Assembly (NCBI RefSeq): GCF_042680885.1
Contig: NZ_JBHUEO010000013.1
Coordinates: 62,001-126,000 of the forward strand
Reading direction: 5' to 3'
Source of the DNA: Siminovitchia sediminis
Lineage (GTDB): Bacteria > Bacillota > Bacilli > Bacillales > Bacillaceae_C
DNA: 64,000 nucleotides
Part shown: one piece after another, positions 16,106 through 23,539 of the stretch
Numbering within the stretch: the stretch's first letter is position 1
Layout: every line of letters begins with the position of its first letter
Made by a program: the position numbers and the translations under genes
The notes under the pieces: generated by a model
Told to the model about the DNA's origin: nothing
Database searches by the model: none
Seen by the model: only the letters and a program-made list of their open reading frames with translations

Positions 16106-17581
16106 ATGCCAGCCAAGACAGGAAAAGAATACTTGGAACGTTTGAAAAAGGCGAACAACAATGTGTATATTCATGGTAAAAGAGTGGATGACGTCACTGA
16201 GCATCCGGCTTTCAAAGGGGTTACAAAATCCATGGCCCGCTTGTATGATCTGCAATATGAAAAGCCGGAAAAAATGCTTTATACCTCTCCTGCCAGTGGA
16301 GACCCGGTCGGCATGACGTATAAGATCCCGGAAACCATTGACGACTTGATTGCGCGCCGTGAAGCTATCCAGGAGTGGGCACGTACATCCGGAGGAATGA
16401 TGGGGCGGGCGCCGGACTACATGAATGCGGAAGTGATGGCCACTGGAGCAGCCGCTGACTTCTTTGCCGAAGCGGATCCCAGTTTCGCCGAAAACGCGAG
16501 AAAGTATTACGAGTTTGCACGTGAAAATGACCTGAGCTTGACCCACACACTGATTCATCCGCAGGTGAACCGCGCAAAGGCACAGGCAGAGCAGAAAGAT
16601 GCCAATGTGGCACTTCACCTTGTTGAAAAAAGAAGCGACGGAATTATTGTGGACGGTGTTCGATTGCTGGCGACGCAGGGCGGCATTACAGATGAACTCA
16701 TCGTCTTTCCGTCCACGGTGAACAAATCTGATACAAAAGATGATCCGTATTCATTGGCCTTTGCTATTCCAAACAATACAAAAGGGCTGAAATTCCTCAG
16801 CCGTGAATCGTTCGACTACGGCAAATCCACTTGGGATCATCCGCTTGCTTCCCGCTTCGAAGAAGGGGACGCGATCGTATCGTTCGACAATGTATTTGTC
16901 CCGTGGGAGCGCGTGTTTGTCTGCGGGAATGCGTCGATCTGCAACCGCACGTTTAAAGAAACAAACGCGGTTGTTCATATGTCACATCAAGTCGTATCGA
17001 AAAATATAGTGAAAACTGAATTTGTCCTTGGCGTGGCTTTAAGCATTATGGAAGCAATCGGCATAGATCAATTCCAGCACGTACAGGATAAAGGCGCTGA
17101 AATTATGCTTGTCCTTGAAACGATGCGTTCGCATATGTACCGGGCTGAACATAACGCAAAAATCGATCGATGGGGCGTCATGACCCCGGATTTCACAGCG
17201 CTGGACGCAGCGCGCAACTGGTACCCGCGCATCTATCCCCGCCTGTCTGAAATCATCCGTATCCTGGGAGCATCCGGCCTGATGGGAATCCCGACACACG
17301 ACGACTTTGCCCATGAAGAAATCGGACCTATCCTCGAGCGCGGCCTTCAAGGCAAGAACTTGAACGGCTACGAGCGTGTCCAGCTGTTCAGATTGGCTTG
17401 GGATATGACTCTCAGTTCATTTGGTGCCAGACAGACGCACTATGAATATTACTTCTTCGGCGATCCGATCCGCATGGGTATGACCTATTTCAATGGATAT
17501 GAAAAAGACACATACAAAGAATTCGTATCGGAGTTTCTGAAAAATGAAACGTCATCCAAGCCGGATTTTATGAAAGCATAG
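16106..17581 (+). CDS. hpaB: 4-hydroxyphenylacetate 3-monooxygenase, oxygenase component
   Basis: 491 residues, the usual size for HpaB of Gram-positive and Thermus type. FADH2-dependent enzyme that hydroxylates 4-hydroxyphenylacetate to 3,4-dihydroxyphenylacetate, using reduced flavin from HpaC. Recognised from LTHTLIHPQVNRAK near residue 150, WDHPLASRFEEGDAIVSFDN, VPWERVFVCGN and VHMSHQ near 290, and GASGLMGIPTHDDF near 390. GGAGAGTG precedes the ATG. It lies between hpaE and hpaD, with 12 bp to hpaD. The whole cluster shows even codon use, with no sign of recent transfer inside it. Confidence 0.95.
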   Translation: MPAKTGKEYLERLKKANNNVYIHGKRVDDVTEHPAFKGVTKSMARLYDLQYEKPEKMLYTSPASGDPVGMTYKIPETIDDLIARREAIQEWARTSGGMMGRAPDYMNAEVMATGAAADFFAEADPSFAENARKYYEFARENDLSLTHTLIHPQVNRAKAQAEQKDANVALHLVEKRSDGIIVDGVRLLATQGGITDELIVFPSTVNKSDTKDDPYSLAFAIPNNTKGLKFLSRESFDYGKSTWDHPLASRFEEGDAIVSFDNVFVPWERVFVCGNASICNRTFKETNAVVHMSHQVVSKNIVKTEFVLGVALSIMEAIGIDQFQHVQDKGAEIMLVLETMRSHMYRAEHNAKIDRWGVMTPDFTALDAARNWYPRIYPRLSEIIRILGASGLMGIPTHDDFAHEEIGPILERGLQGKNLNGYERVQLFRLAWDMTLSSFGARQTHYEYYFFGDPIRMGMTYFNGYEKDTYKEFVSEFLKNETSSKPDFMKA

Positions 17582-17593
17582 GGGGGAAATCGG

Positions 17594-18577
17594 ATGGAAT
17601 TTAACATTATCCGCTGTGCACGAACCGTGCTGCATGTAACCAATTTGGAAGCGTCCAGAAAGTTTTATGTAGATACACTTGGTTTTATTGAAACAGAATC
17701 AGATGCAGAGAACTTGTACCTGAGAGGACTGGAAGAGCATAACCACCACAGCCTCCATTTAAAGAAAGGAAAAAAGCCGGTCGTTGAAGCGCTTGGCTAT
17801 AAAGTATCATCAGAGGCTGACCTGGATGCCTTGGAACAATTTTTTACTGCAAAAGGTTATCAAACGAAGTGGATCAAAGAAGGAGAGCAGCATGCCATGG
17901 GGCGGGCCCTCCGCGTACAGGATGTTTCGGGGCTGCCGCTCGAATTTTATGCAAAAATGGAGCATGCAGAACGCCTTCTCCAGCGTTATGACCTCTATAG
18001 GGGCGCGCGTGTCCAAAGAATCGACCATTTTAACTGCATGGTCCAAGATGTGGAAAAAGCACAGGAATTTTATATGAAAGCTCTTGGATTTGCCTGCTCC
18101 GAATATACGGATACGAAAGAAGGCGACGTATGGGCTACGTGGCTCCACCGGAAGCAAACGGTTCATGATCAGGCTTTCATGAACGGGGTAGGACCGCGTC
18201 TGCATCATATCGGATTTTGGCTGCCGGATCCGCTCGCGCTGATCCATACGTGCGACGTTCTTGCAGCTTCAGGATACGGAAAGAGCATTGAAAGGGGACC
18301 GGGCCGCCACGGATTATCCAACGCCTTTTTCCTATATGTCAGGGATCCGGACGGACACCGCCTTGAGTTCTACAGCGGCGACTACTTGACGAGCGATCCG
18401 GACTTTAAGCCGATTCGCTGGGTTCTTGATGACCCGATGCGCCAGACATTCTGGGGACATGAAGCGCCGGACAGCTGGTTCAACGAAGCATCCACTGTGT
18501 TGGATGTTACCAGCGGCAAAGAAGTGGAAACGAAAGAACCGAAGCTGGCAAAACGCAAGCCGGAGTTTATGATTTAA
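17594..18577 (+). CDS. hpaD: 3,4-dihydroxyphenylacetate 2,3-dioxygenase (extradiol, VOC type)
   Basis: 327 residues, two tandem vicinal-oxygen-chelate modules. The catalytic module begins at RIDHFNCMVQDVEKAQEFY near residue 139; its metal ligands are that His, the His pair in RLHHIGFWLPD near 206, and the Glu in DPDGHRLEFYSGDYL near 255. The enzyme opens the homoprotocatechuate ring at the 2,3 bond with Fe(II) or Mn(II), as in HpaD of Brevibacterium/Arthrobacter. It is not the LigB-type HpaD of enterobacteria. The C-terminal tail (WNEASTVLDV region onward) is lysine-rich. The ribosome site is the GGGGGGAAA before ATG 17594. Confidence 0.93.
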   Translation: MEFNIIRCARTVLHVTNLEASRKFYVDTLGFIETESDAENLYLRGLEEHNHHSLHLKKGKKPVVEALGYKVSSEADLDALEQFFTAKGYQTKWIKEGEQHAMGRALRVQDVSGLPLEFYAKMEHAERLLQRYDLYRGARVQRIDHFNCMVQDVEKAQEFYMKALGFACSEYTDTKEGDVWATWLHRKQTVHDQAFMNGVGPRLHHIGFWLPDPLALIHTCDVLAASGYGKSIERGPGRHGLSNAFFLYVRDPDGHRLEFYSGDYLTSDPDFKPIRWVLDDPMRQTFWGHEAPDSWFNEASTVLDVTSGKEVETKEPKLAKRKPEFMI

Positions 18578-18602
18578 GCTTTTGATGAAGGGAGAGACGA
18601 CC

Positions 18603-19061
18603 ATGGAGGACCGTCTGTTCAGAACTGCTATGGGTAAATTTGCAACGGGAGTCACTGTCATCACCACCAAAGTGGGGGGAAACGTCCACGGCATGACGGC
18701 GAACGCGTTTATGTCCGTATCGCTGAACCCGAAACTTGTCCTCATTTCCATCGGAGAAAAAGCGAACATGAACCGGCTCATCAAGCAATCCGGCAAATTT
18801 GCGGTCAGCGTCTTGAACGAAAGCCAGCAGGACCTGTCCGCCTATTTTGCAGGACAGATTAAAGAGGAACGAGACGTTAAATTTGATACATTCAATCACA
18901 TGCCGGTCATCAAAGATGCCTTGGTCAACCTGACGTGCAACGTACACGATGCCGTCATCGCCGGCGACCATACCTTGTATATCGGAGAAGTTACCGACCT
19001 CCGTGTCCAGGACGGAGAACCTCTTGGATTCTTTGAAGGCAAATATAAAAAAGTGGTATAG
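18603..19061 (+). CDS. hpaC: Flavin reductase component of 4-HPA 3-monooxygenase
   Basis: 152 residues, flavin reductase domain (split-barrel FMN-binding). Typical features are FRTAMGKFATGVTVIT at the start, GGNVHGMTANAFMSVSLNPK (flavin/substrate loop), and DHTLYIGEVTDL near 125. It supplies FADH2 to HpaB with NADH. The frame also contains TTG 18582 and ATG 18585, but GGGAG sits 7 bp before ATG 18603, which gives the family-like MEDRLFRTAMG start. A 10-bp GC-rich hairpin lies just behind, then the large repeat array, so the operon may be split into two transcription units here. Confidence 0.92.
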   Translation: MEDRLFRTAMGKFATGVTVITTKVGGNVHGMTANAFMSVSLNPKLVLISIGEKANMNRLIKQSGKFAVSVLNESQQDLSAYFAGQIKEERDVKFDTFNHMPVIKDALVNLTCNVHDAVIAGDHTLYIGEVTDLRVQDGEPLGFFEGKYKKVV

Positions 19062-19074
19062 CCCCACGATCCTG

Positions 19075-19095
19075 CCCGTCCGCCGGGCGGACGGG
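19075..19095 (+). terminator. GC-rich hairpin after hpaC
   Basis: CCCGTCCGCC (19075-19084) / GGCGGACGGG (19086-19095), almost loop-free as drawn and realistically an 8-bp stem. No U-tract follows, so it may be only a pause site or 3'-end stabiliser. Confidence 0.45.
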
Positions 19096-19690
19096 ATGTG
19101 TTGTAAGCAGGCGGACAGTAAATTTCTATATTGGCCGGTATTTCTGTTTCTCTACAGTAATTCAGGAAAGTGGAGAGTATTGGGTAGTAATTTCGCTTCA
19201 ATGGACAGTATTGCGAGAGAGTGGACAGTAAATTCAGAGTCGGCCAGTATTTTTTTGGCGAGTAATTCTGCAAAATGAAGAGTAACAAGTCCAAGTTGGA
19301 TAGTAATTCATTTCCTTGGCGAGTAATTCAGGAAAGTGGAGAGTAACAGGTCTGAATTAGATAGTAATTCATTTCTTTGATAAGTTATTTCAGTAAAACG
19401 GGCAGAAAGGGTCTGCGTTGGATAGGTAATCTGGATCTCGGGACAGTTTCTTAGAAAAATGGCTGTGATGGTCTGAGTCGGCGGGTAATTCCATTTCTCG
19501 GGCAGTATTTCATGAAATACGGACAGGAACAGGTCTAAGTTGGCCGGTACATGGTGCCCCGATAGTACTTAGAAAAACGGCCGGTATTTCAGAAACAAGA
19601 AAAGTCACTGGCTCGAGCTGGACAGTATTCCAAGAGCATGGATAATAAAGTCCTCAATGGGCCGACAGTTCCAAATCTTGGACTAAATTT
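19096..19690 (+). repeat. Degenerate GGACAGTA tandem array A
   Basis: About 27 consecutive units of 19-22 bp with the core GG(A/C)(C/G/T)(A/G)GTAATTTC, for example GGACAGTATTGCGAGAGAGT, GGACAGTAAATTCAGAGTC, GGCCAGTATTTTTTTGGC, GGATAGTAATTCATTTCCTT. The last 8-10 bases of each unit vary, with AAAGT and CCTTG endings tending to alternate. There is no open frame of note. The array separates hpaC from hpaG1 and fills the whole gap. Confidence 0.75.
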
Positions 19691-19720
19691 TATAAAAAAT
19701 AAGAATGGAGGAGAGAGCGC

Positions 19721-20512
19721 ATGAGTCTAGTGAAAGCAAGTCTTCGCGGGCTGGGTATGCTAGACGAAGTGAGAGCTGATACGTCCCAAGGCAGAGTGGA
19801 GATACAAGGCAAGCAGCAGCCTGTTTCAGAAGTAACCTGGAATCCTCCTGTCAACGGCGCGGTGTACGGGGTTCTTTTAAACTATCAAGGAGCCTTTGAC
19901 AAATTAAAAGACCAGATGAATGAACCGCCCTATAAACAACCGCCAAAAGCGCCTGTTCTGTATATCAAACCGGCCAACACCTTAACCGGGTGCAACCAGC
20001 CTATCCCGCTCCCAAAAGGGGAGGAAAAATTGGAAATGGGAGCCGCGCTTGCCGTGGTGGTTGGAAAAACCGCTGCACGTGTGAAGGCGAGAGAAGCCTA
20101 TGATTACATTGAGGGCTATACAATTGCAAATGATGTCAGTATCCCGCACGAAAGCTATTACCGGCCGGCCATTAAACAAAAGGCGCGTGACGGATTTTGC
20201 CCCATTGGACCATGGATCATCCCCTGGAAAGAAGTGGCCAATCCCAGTCAATTGGAAACCCGGGTCTTTATAAATGGCGAATTAAAGCAAAAAAATAATA
20301 CGGAAAACCTGATTCGCTCCATTCCCGCCTTACTGGAAGACGTAACAGATTTTATGACGCTCCGCCGAGGCGATGTCCTGCTTGTCGGTATTCCCGAGGA
20401 GCCTCCGAAAGCCAGGGATGGAGATGAAGTGCGAATTGAAATTGACGGAATCGGTGTTTTAGTCAATCCAGTCGTGTCAGAGGAAAAGCTTTCCGAAGGA
20501 GGGATCGCATAA
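19721..20512 (+). CDS. hpaG1: HpaG1: FAH-family isomerase/decarboxylase, N-terminal-type subunit
   Basis: 263 residues, fumarylacetoacetate hydrolase fold. It matches the N-terminal half of enterobacterial HpaG: VYGVLLNYQGAFDKL, PPKAPVLYIKPANTLTG near residue 70, the metal-site strand EMGAALAVVVGKTA near 105, GYTIANDVSIPHESYY near 130 and DGFCPIGPW. With HpaG2 it converts 5-oxopent-3-ene-1,2,5-tricarboxylate through decarboxylation and isomerisation to 2-oxohept-3-ene-1,7-dioate. A ribosome site GGAGGAGAG precedes the ATG. Its stop overlaps the hpaG2 start by one base. In E. coli both halves are fused. Confidence 0.9.
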   Translation: MSLVKASLRGLGMLDEVRADTSQGRVEIQGKQQPVSEVTWNPPVNGAVYGVLLNYQGAFDKLKDQMNEPPYKQPPKAPVLYIKPANTLTGCNQPIPLPKGEEKLEMGAALAVVVGKTAARVKAREAYDYIEGYTIANDVSIPHESYYRPAIKQKARDGFCPIGPWIIPWKEVANPSQLETRVFINGELKQKNNTENLIRSIPALLEDVTDFMTLRRGDVLLVGIPEEPPKARDGDEVRIEIDGIGVLVNPVVSEEKLSEGGIA

Positions 20513-21291
20513 TGAAACGCGCACGAGTGGCTTGCTTCGGTTCTGTTCACGAGGCAGTGGAGAAAGAGGGGAGACTCGAGCTTTTGGACGGCCGTGCCGT
20601 TTCCGGGGATGAAGTTATATGGCTCCCGCCCATCGAGCCGCGGACTGCATTCGTCCTGGCACTGAATTATTCGGATCATGCGGGGGAGCTGGCTTTTCAG
20701 GCACCGGAAGAGCCTTTGGTCTTTTTAAAAGGGCCGAATACATTTATTGGACATAACGCCCAAACCCGCCGGCCATCTGACGTTACATACATGCACTATG
20801 AGTGCGAGCTGGCGGTTGTGATCGGTAAAAAGGCAAAGAATGTCCCTCGGGAACATGCGTACGACTATGTAAAAGGCTATACCATTGCAAATGACTATGC
20901 GTTCCGCGATTATCTTGAAAACTATTACCGTCCAAATCTGAGAGTAAAGAACCGCGATACGAGCACACCGATCGGACCGTGGATCGTTGATGCAGCGGAC
21001 ATCGAGGATCCGATGAACCTGAAGCTCCGTACCTACGTGAACGGTGAATTGAAGCAGGAAGGGACAACGCAAGATATGATATTCGACATCCCGTACCTGA
21101 TCGAATATCTGAGCAGCTTCATGACGCTGGACGAAAATGACATCCTTTTAACCGGAACACCGAAAGGAACTGTAGGCGTTGTCGAAGGCGATGAAGTGAT
21201 CACTGAAATTGAGGGAATCGGCCAATTAAAAAATACCGTCGTGGGCGACCGGGTATTTTCCATAAAAGAAAAAAGCGCGGCCTACACATAG
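20512..21291 (+). CDS. hpaG2: HpaG2: FAH-family isomerase/decarboxylase, C-terminal-type subunit
   Basis: 259 residues, FAH fold. It matches the C-terminal half of HpaG: LALNYSDHAGELAFQAPEEP, FLKGPNTFIGH, the acidic metal ligands in MHYECELAVVIGKKA near residue 100, GYTIANDYAFRDYLENYY near 125, DTSTPIGPW and LLTGTPKGTVGVVEGDEV near 215. It works with HpaG1, and TAATG coupling favours equal amounts. HpaH, the next hydratase of the pathway, has the same general fold and has no separate gene here, so one of the two FAH proteins could have a wider role (inference). Confidence 0.9.
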   Translation: MKRARVACFGSVHEAVEKEGRLELLDGRAVSGDEVIWLPPIEPRTAFVLALNYSDHAGELAFQAPEEPLVFLKGPNTFIGHNAQTRRPSDVTYMHYECELAVVIGKKAKNVPREHAYDYVKGYTIANDYAFRDYLENYYRPNLRVKNRDTSTPIGPWIVDAADIEDPMNLKLRTYVNGELKQEGTTQDMIFDIPYLIEYLSSFMTLDENDILLTGTPKGTVGVVEGDEVITEIEGIGQLKNTVVGDRVFSIKEKSAAYT

Positions 21292-21305
21292 GAGGTGGCA
21301 TTCCG

Positions 21306-21689
21306 GTGCCTCACGTGATCGTGGAATACACTGATAATATTAAGAAGGAAGCCAGGATTAAGAGCCTCTTGAAAAAAATCAACGAGTCGATGATCGACAG
21401 CAACGGCGTCTTTCCGGTAGGGGGGATTCGTTCCAGAGCCATTGAACTGAACGATTATGTCGTTGCAGATGGGACCGAAGATGACGCATTTGTCCATGTT
21501 GCTTTGAAAATCGGCGCCGGCCGGTCAGAGGAGGATCTGAAACAGGCGTGCGACAAACTGTTCGAAGTGGTGAAGGAGCATTTCGCCGACCTCTATGAAA
21601 AAAGAACCCTCGCTTTGTCCATGGAAATCGAAGAATTTTCAAGACCAACCTATAAGCAAAACAACATTCATACACGCTATAAAAAATAA
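21306..21689 (+). CDS. hpaF: 5-carboxymethyl-2-hydroxymuconate delta-isomerase
   Basis: 127 residues, tautomerase superfamily (CHMI). It begins PHVIVEYTDNI after removal of the start Met, giving the catalytic N-terminal proline. ...IRSRAIELNDYVVADGTEDDAFVHVALKIGAGRSEE is the CHMI core. The start is a GTG at 21306 behind AGGAGGTG. It converts 5-carboxymethyl-2-hydroxymuconate to 5-oxopent-3-ene-1,2,5-tricarboxylate and is the last gene of the cluster. A strong hairpin follows 8 bp after the stop. Confidence 0.92.
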   Translation: MPHVIVEYTDNIKKEARIKSLLKKINESMIDSNGVFPVGGIRSRAIELNDYVVADGTEDDAFVHVALKIGAGRSEEDLKQACDKLFEVVKEHFADLYEKRTLALSMEIEEFSRPTYKQNNIHTRYKK

Positions 21690-21696
21690 GCCGGTC

Positions 21697-21732
21697 GGAG
21701 CGCGCCGGACCTTGGGGTCGCCGGCGCGCTCC
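21697..21732 (+). terminator. 12-bp GC-rich hairpin after hpaF
   Basis: Perfect arms GGAGCGCGCCGG (21697-21708) and CCGGCGCGCTCC (21721-21732), loop of 12 nt. There is no U-tract. The right arm merges into the first unit of the 20-bp tandem array. Confidence 0.6.
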
Positions 21733-21896
21733 AACTATCGTATAATCGCTCCAACTATCGTATAATCGCTCCAACTATCGTATAATCGCTCCAACTATCG
21801 TATAATCGCTCCAACTATCGTATAATCGCTCCAACTATCGTATAATCGCTCCAACTATCGTATAATCGCTTCAACTATCGTATAATCGCTCCAACT
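21727..21896 (+). repeat. Tandem array of a 20-bp unit, eight copies plus a partial one
   Basis: Unit CGCTCCAACTATCGTATAAT, eight full copies (21727-21886) with a single substitution (CGCTTCAAC in copy 8) and a truncated ninth to 21896. Each unit holds TATAAT, but there is no -35 element at promoter distance. It lies between the convergent ends of hpaF and the gerB-type gene. Confidence 0.97.
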
Positions 21897-21985
21897 CTCC
21901 CCGCGTAAAATTGCCGCAGACTGCAATGCCCGGTATCACTCATGTTCCGTCTAAAAACGTATTCACCCGCCGCCCGGCTCACCGC

Positions 21986-23083
21986 TTACTTCTTCTTTTT
22001 CTTCCTGCTTTTCACCAGGTCTACGCCCCAAAGAACGAACGGATATAAGATAAAGAAGCCAGAGATCGATTGAAGAAAGATTTCTCGGGCCAGGATTTCC
22101 TGGTAGAGATTTTCTTGCAAAAGGCCCAGAAACATGGTGAGCCCTGCCAGGGGAAGCAGCAGCCGCTCAAAGTTTTTAATTTGAATGAGCCTTCCCAGTA
22201 AGAAGGCTGTGACAAACAAATATATTCCAAAATGAAAGGCAGCCCCCATAAACCATGCGGCTAAGAAAACCGCTTCAATATGATTGGCCAGTGTGGTCAG
22301 CATAGCCATCCTCGTAAAATGATGATAAGGGAAGGCGATATTTTCCACTGAGGAATAATCAAACATCATGATAAAAGCAGCTATATATACGGACATTTTT
22401 ATAATGGATAAGCCGAATCCCAATAAAACACCGGTTCGAAAACTTTCATAGGAACGAACATAAGAAAATAGGGCACAAACCAAAATGACATCGCTGAAAA
22501 AGGAGCTATACCCAATGCTCCCTTTCAAAACGGGGAGCATCCCGGGCCCTGCAAAGGGAAAGATCAGGCTGGGGTTCAGGGCGCTTGCAACCAAAATAAT
22601 CAGCAGAATAGACAGAGACAACATGATCGGAGAAAAAATCCATCCCGCTCTGCTGATGATATCGAGGCCCTGCCGCGCAATATATAAGACAGTTACTACA
22701 ATAAATACGAACATGAGAGCAGGGGTTGGAGAATTCGGATAATACATCGTAATGACAATATCTACGTAAGTTCGGCTATTGATAACCATAGAGACAAAAA
22801 CGGATGCAAACATAACAAATGTTAAAATGCCGCTCAGAAATTTTCCGGTCAGCTGTTGTGAAATCTCAATCAGACCGATATTATATTTTTTCAATAGAGG
22901 GAGTAAGAGGAGGAAAGGAACTCCCATTGCTATTCCGGAAAAGATGGGCATCATCCAGGTGGCGGTCGATCCGATATCAAAAAGAAGATTGGGCGTGGCA
23001 TCTGTTATATTAATGCCGATTCCCAAGTAGATGATGGCAAACATTTCCCTTGTGCCGATCTTCCGGTCTTCTACCCGTATCAC
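21986..23083 (-). CDS. GerB-type spore germination receptor subunit (full length)
   Basis: 365 residues, ten predicted membrane segments, of the APC-superfamily spore germination (GerAB) family. It starts MIRVEDRKIGTREMFAIIYL and ends FILYPFVLWGVDLVKSRKKK. In the family, B subunits bind the germinant in the spore inner membrane together with A and C subunits. The start is GTG 23083 after AAAGGAGGAAG. It stands after the C gene rather than between A and C, where a 77-residue stub of the same family lies. This full copy probably provides the working B subunit. A 270-bp gap separates it from the 55-residue gene upstream. Confidence 0.9.
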   Translation of the reverse strand: MIRVEDRKIGTREMFAIIYLGIGINITDATPNLLFDIGSTATWMMPIFSGIAMGVPFLLLLPLLKKYNIGLIEISQQLTGKFLSGILTFVMFASVFVSMVINSRTYVDIVITMYYPNSPTPALMFVFIVVTVLYIARQGLDIISRAGWIFSPIMLSLSILLIILVASALNPSLIFPFAGPGMLPVLKGSIGYSSFFSDVILVCALFSYVRSYESFRTGVLLGFGLSIIKMSVYIAAFIMMFDYSSVENIAFPYHHFTRMAMLTTLANHIEAVFLAAWFMGAAFHFGIYLFVTAFLLGRLIQIKNFERLLLPLAGLTMFLGLLQENLYQEILAREIFLQSISGFFILYPFVLWGVDLVKSRKKKKK

Positions 23084-23353
23084 GAAATGGTCTTCCTCCT
23101 TTCGGTCTGTCTGTGCCTGGCTTTGCTAAAAATTTTCTGAAGCGGTTTATGTTTGTAAGTGTTCGAAGCCTGTATGCCGCTTTTGCAAATTCTTTTTCGA
23201 TTAGGGCGCCGGTTCTGTCCGCTTATCCTCTTGACAGTTTGTTCCTATCCCTTCAGGGCGATGGAAATTACCTGAACGAAAGGTTTGCTGCACATCCCAG
23301 CTTCCATTCCAGAATCGGCAGCCAAATGGACTGATGTCCCATTCCATGATCAT

Positions 23354-23521
23354 CTACGGGTTTACCTTTTCAATCCAATATGCCAGAACAGGGAAGGCAG
23401 CTGCCATTATTCCAACAATGACAGCAGCCATTCGTCTGTCATCTTTCCAAATATCCCATGTCAGCCGTCCAGTATACCATGTTAAATAAGCGGCAAGGGC
23501 GATCACTAGATAGGTTTTCAC
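23354..23521 (-). CDS. Small two-helix membrane protein, candidate Ger D subunit
   Basis: 55 residues from a GTG at 23521; GAGGAAGG lies about 13 bp upstream. Two hydrophobic stretches are separated by a charged turn: YLVIALAAYLTWYTGRLTW, then RLTWDIWKDDRRMAAVI into IVGIMAAAFPVLAYWI. It follows the C gene by 18 bp in the ger operon. Several Bacillus ger operons carry a short D gene (for example gerKD) for a two-helix protein that modulates receptor function, and this one fits in size, topology and place. No direct sequence match can be claimed by eye. It is too short for many gene callers. Confidence 0.65.
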   Translation of the reverse strand: MKTYLVIALAAYLTWYTGRLTWDIWKDDRRMAAVIVGIMAAAFPVLAYWIEKVNP

Positions 23522-23539
23522 GTATCAGCAGTCCTTCCT

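Noticed and set aside
21727..21896. Stack of eight promoters (TATAAT in each unit)
   Set aside because: No TTGACA-like element lies 16-18 bp before any TATAAT; the box recurs only because the unit does.
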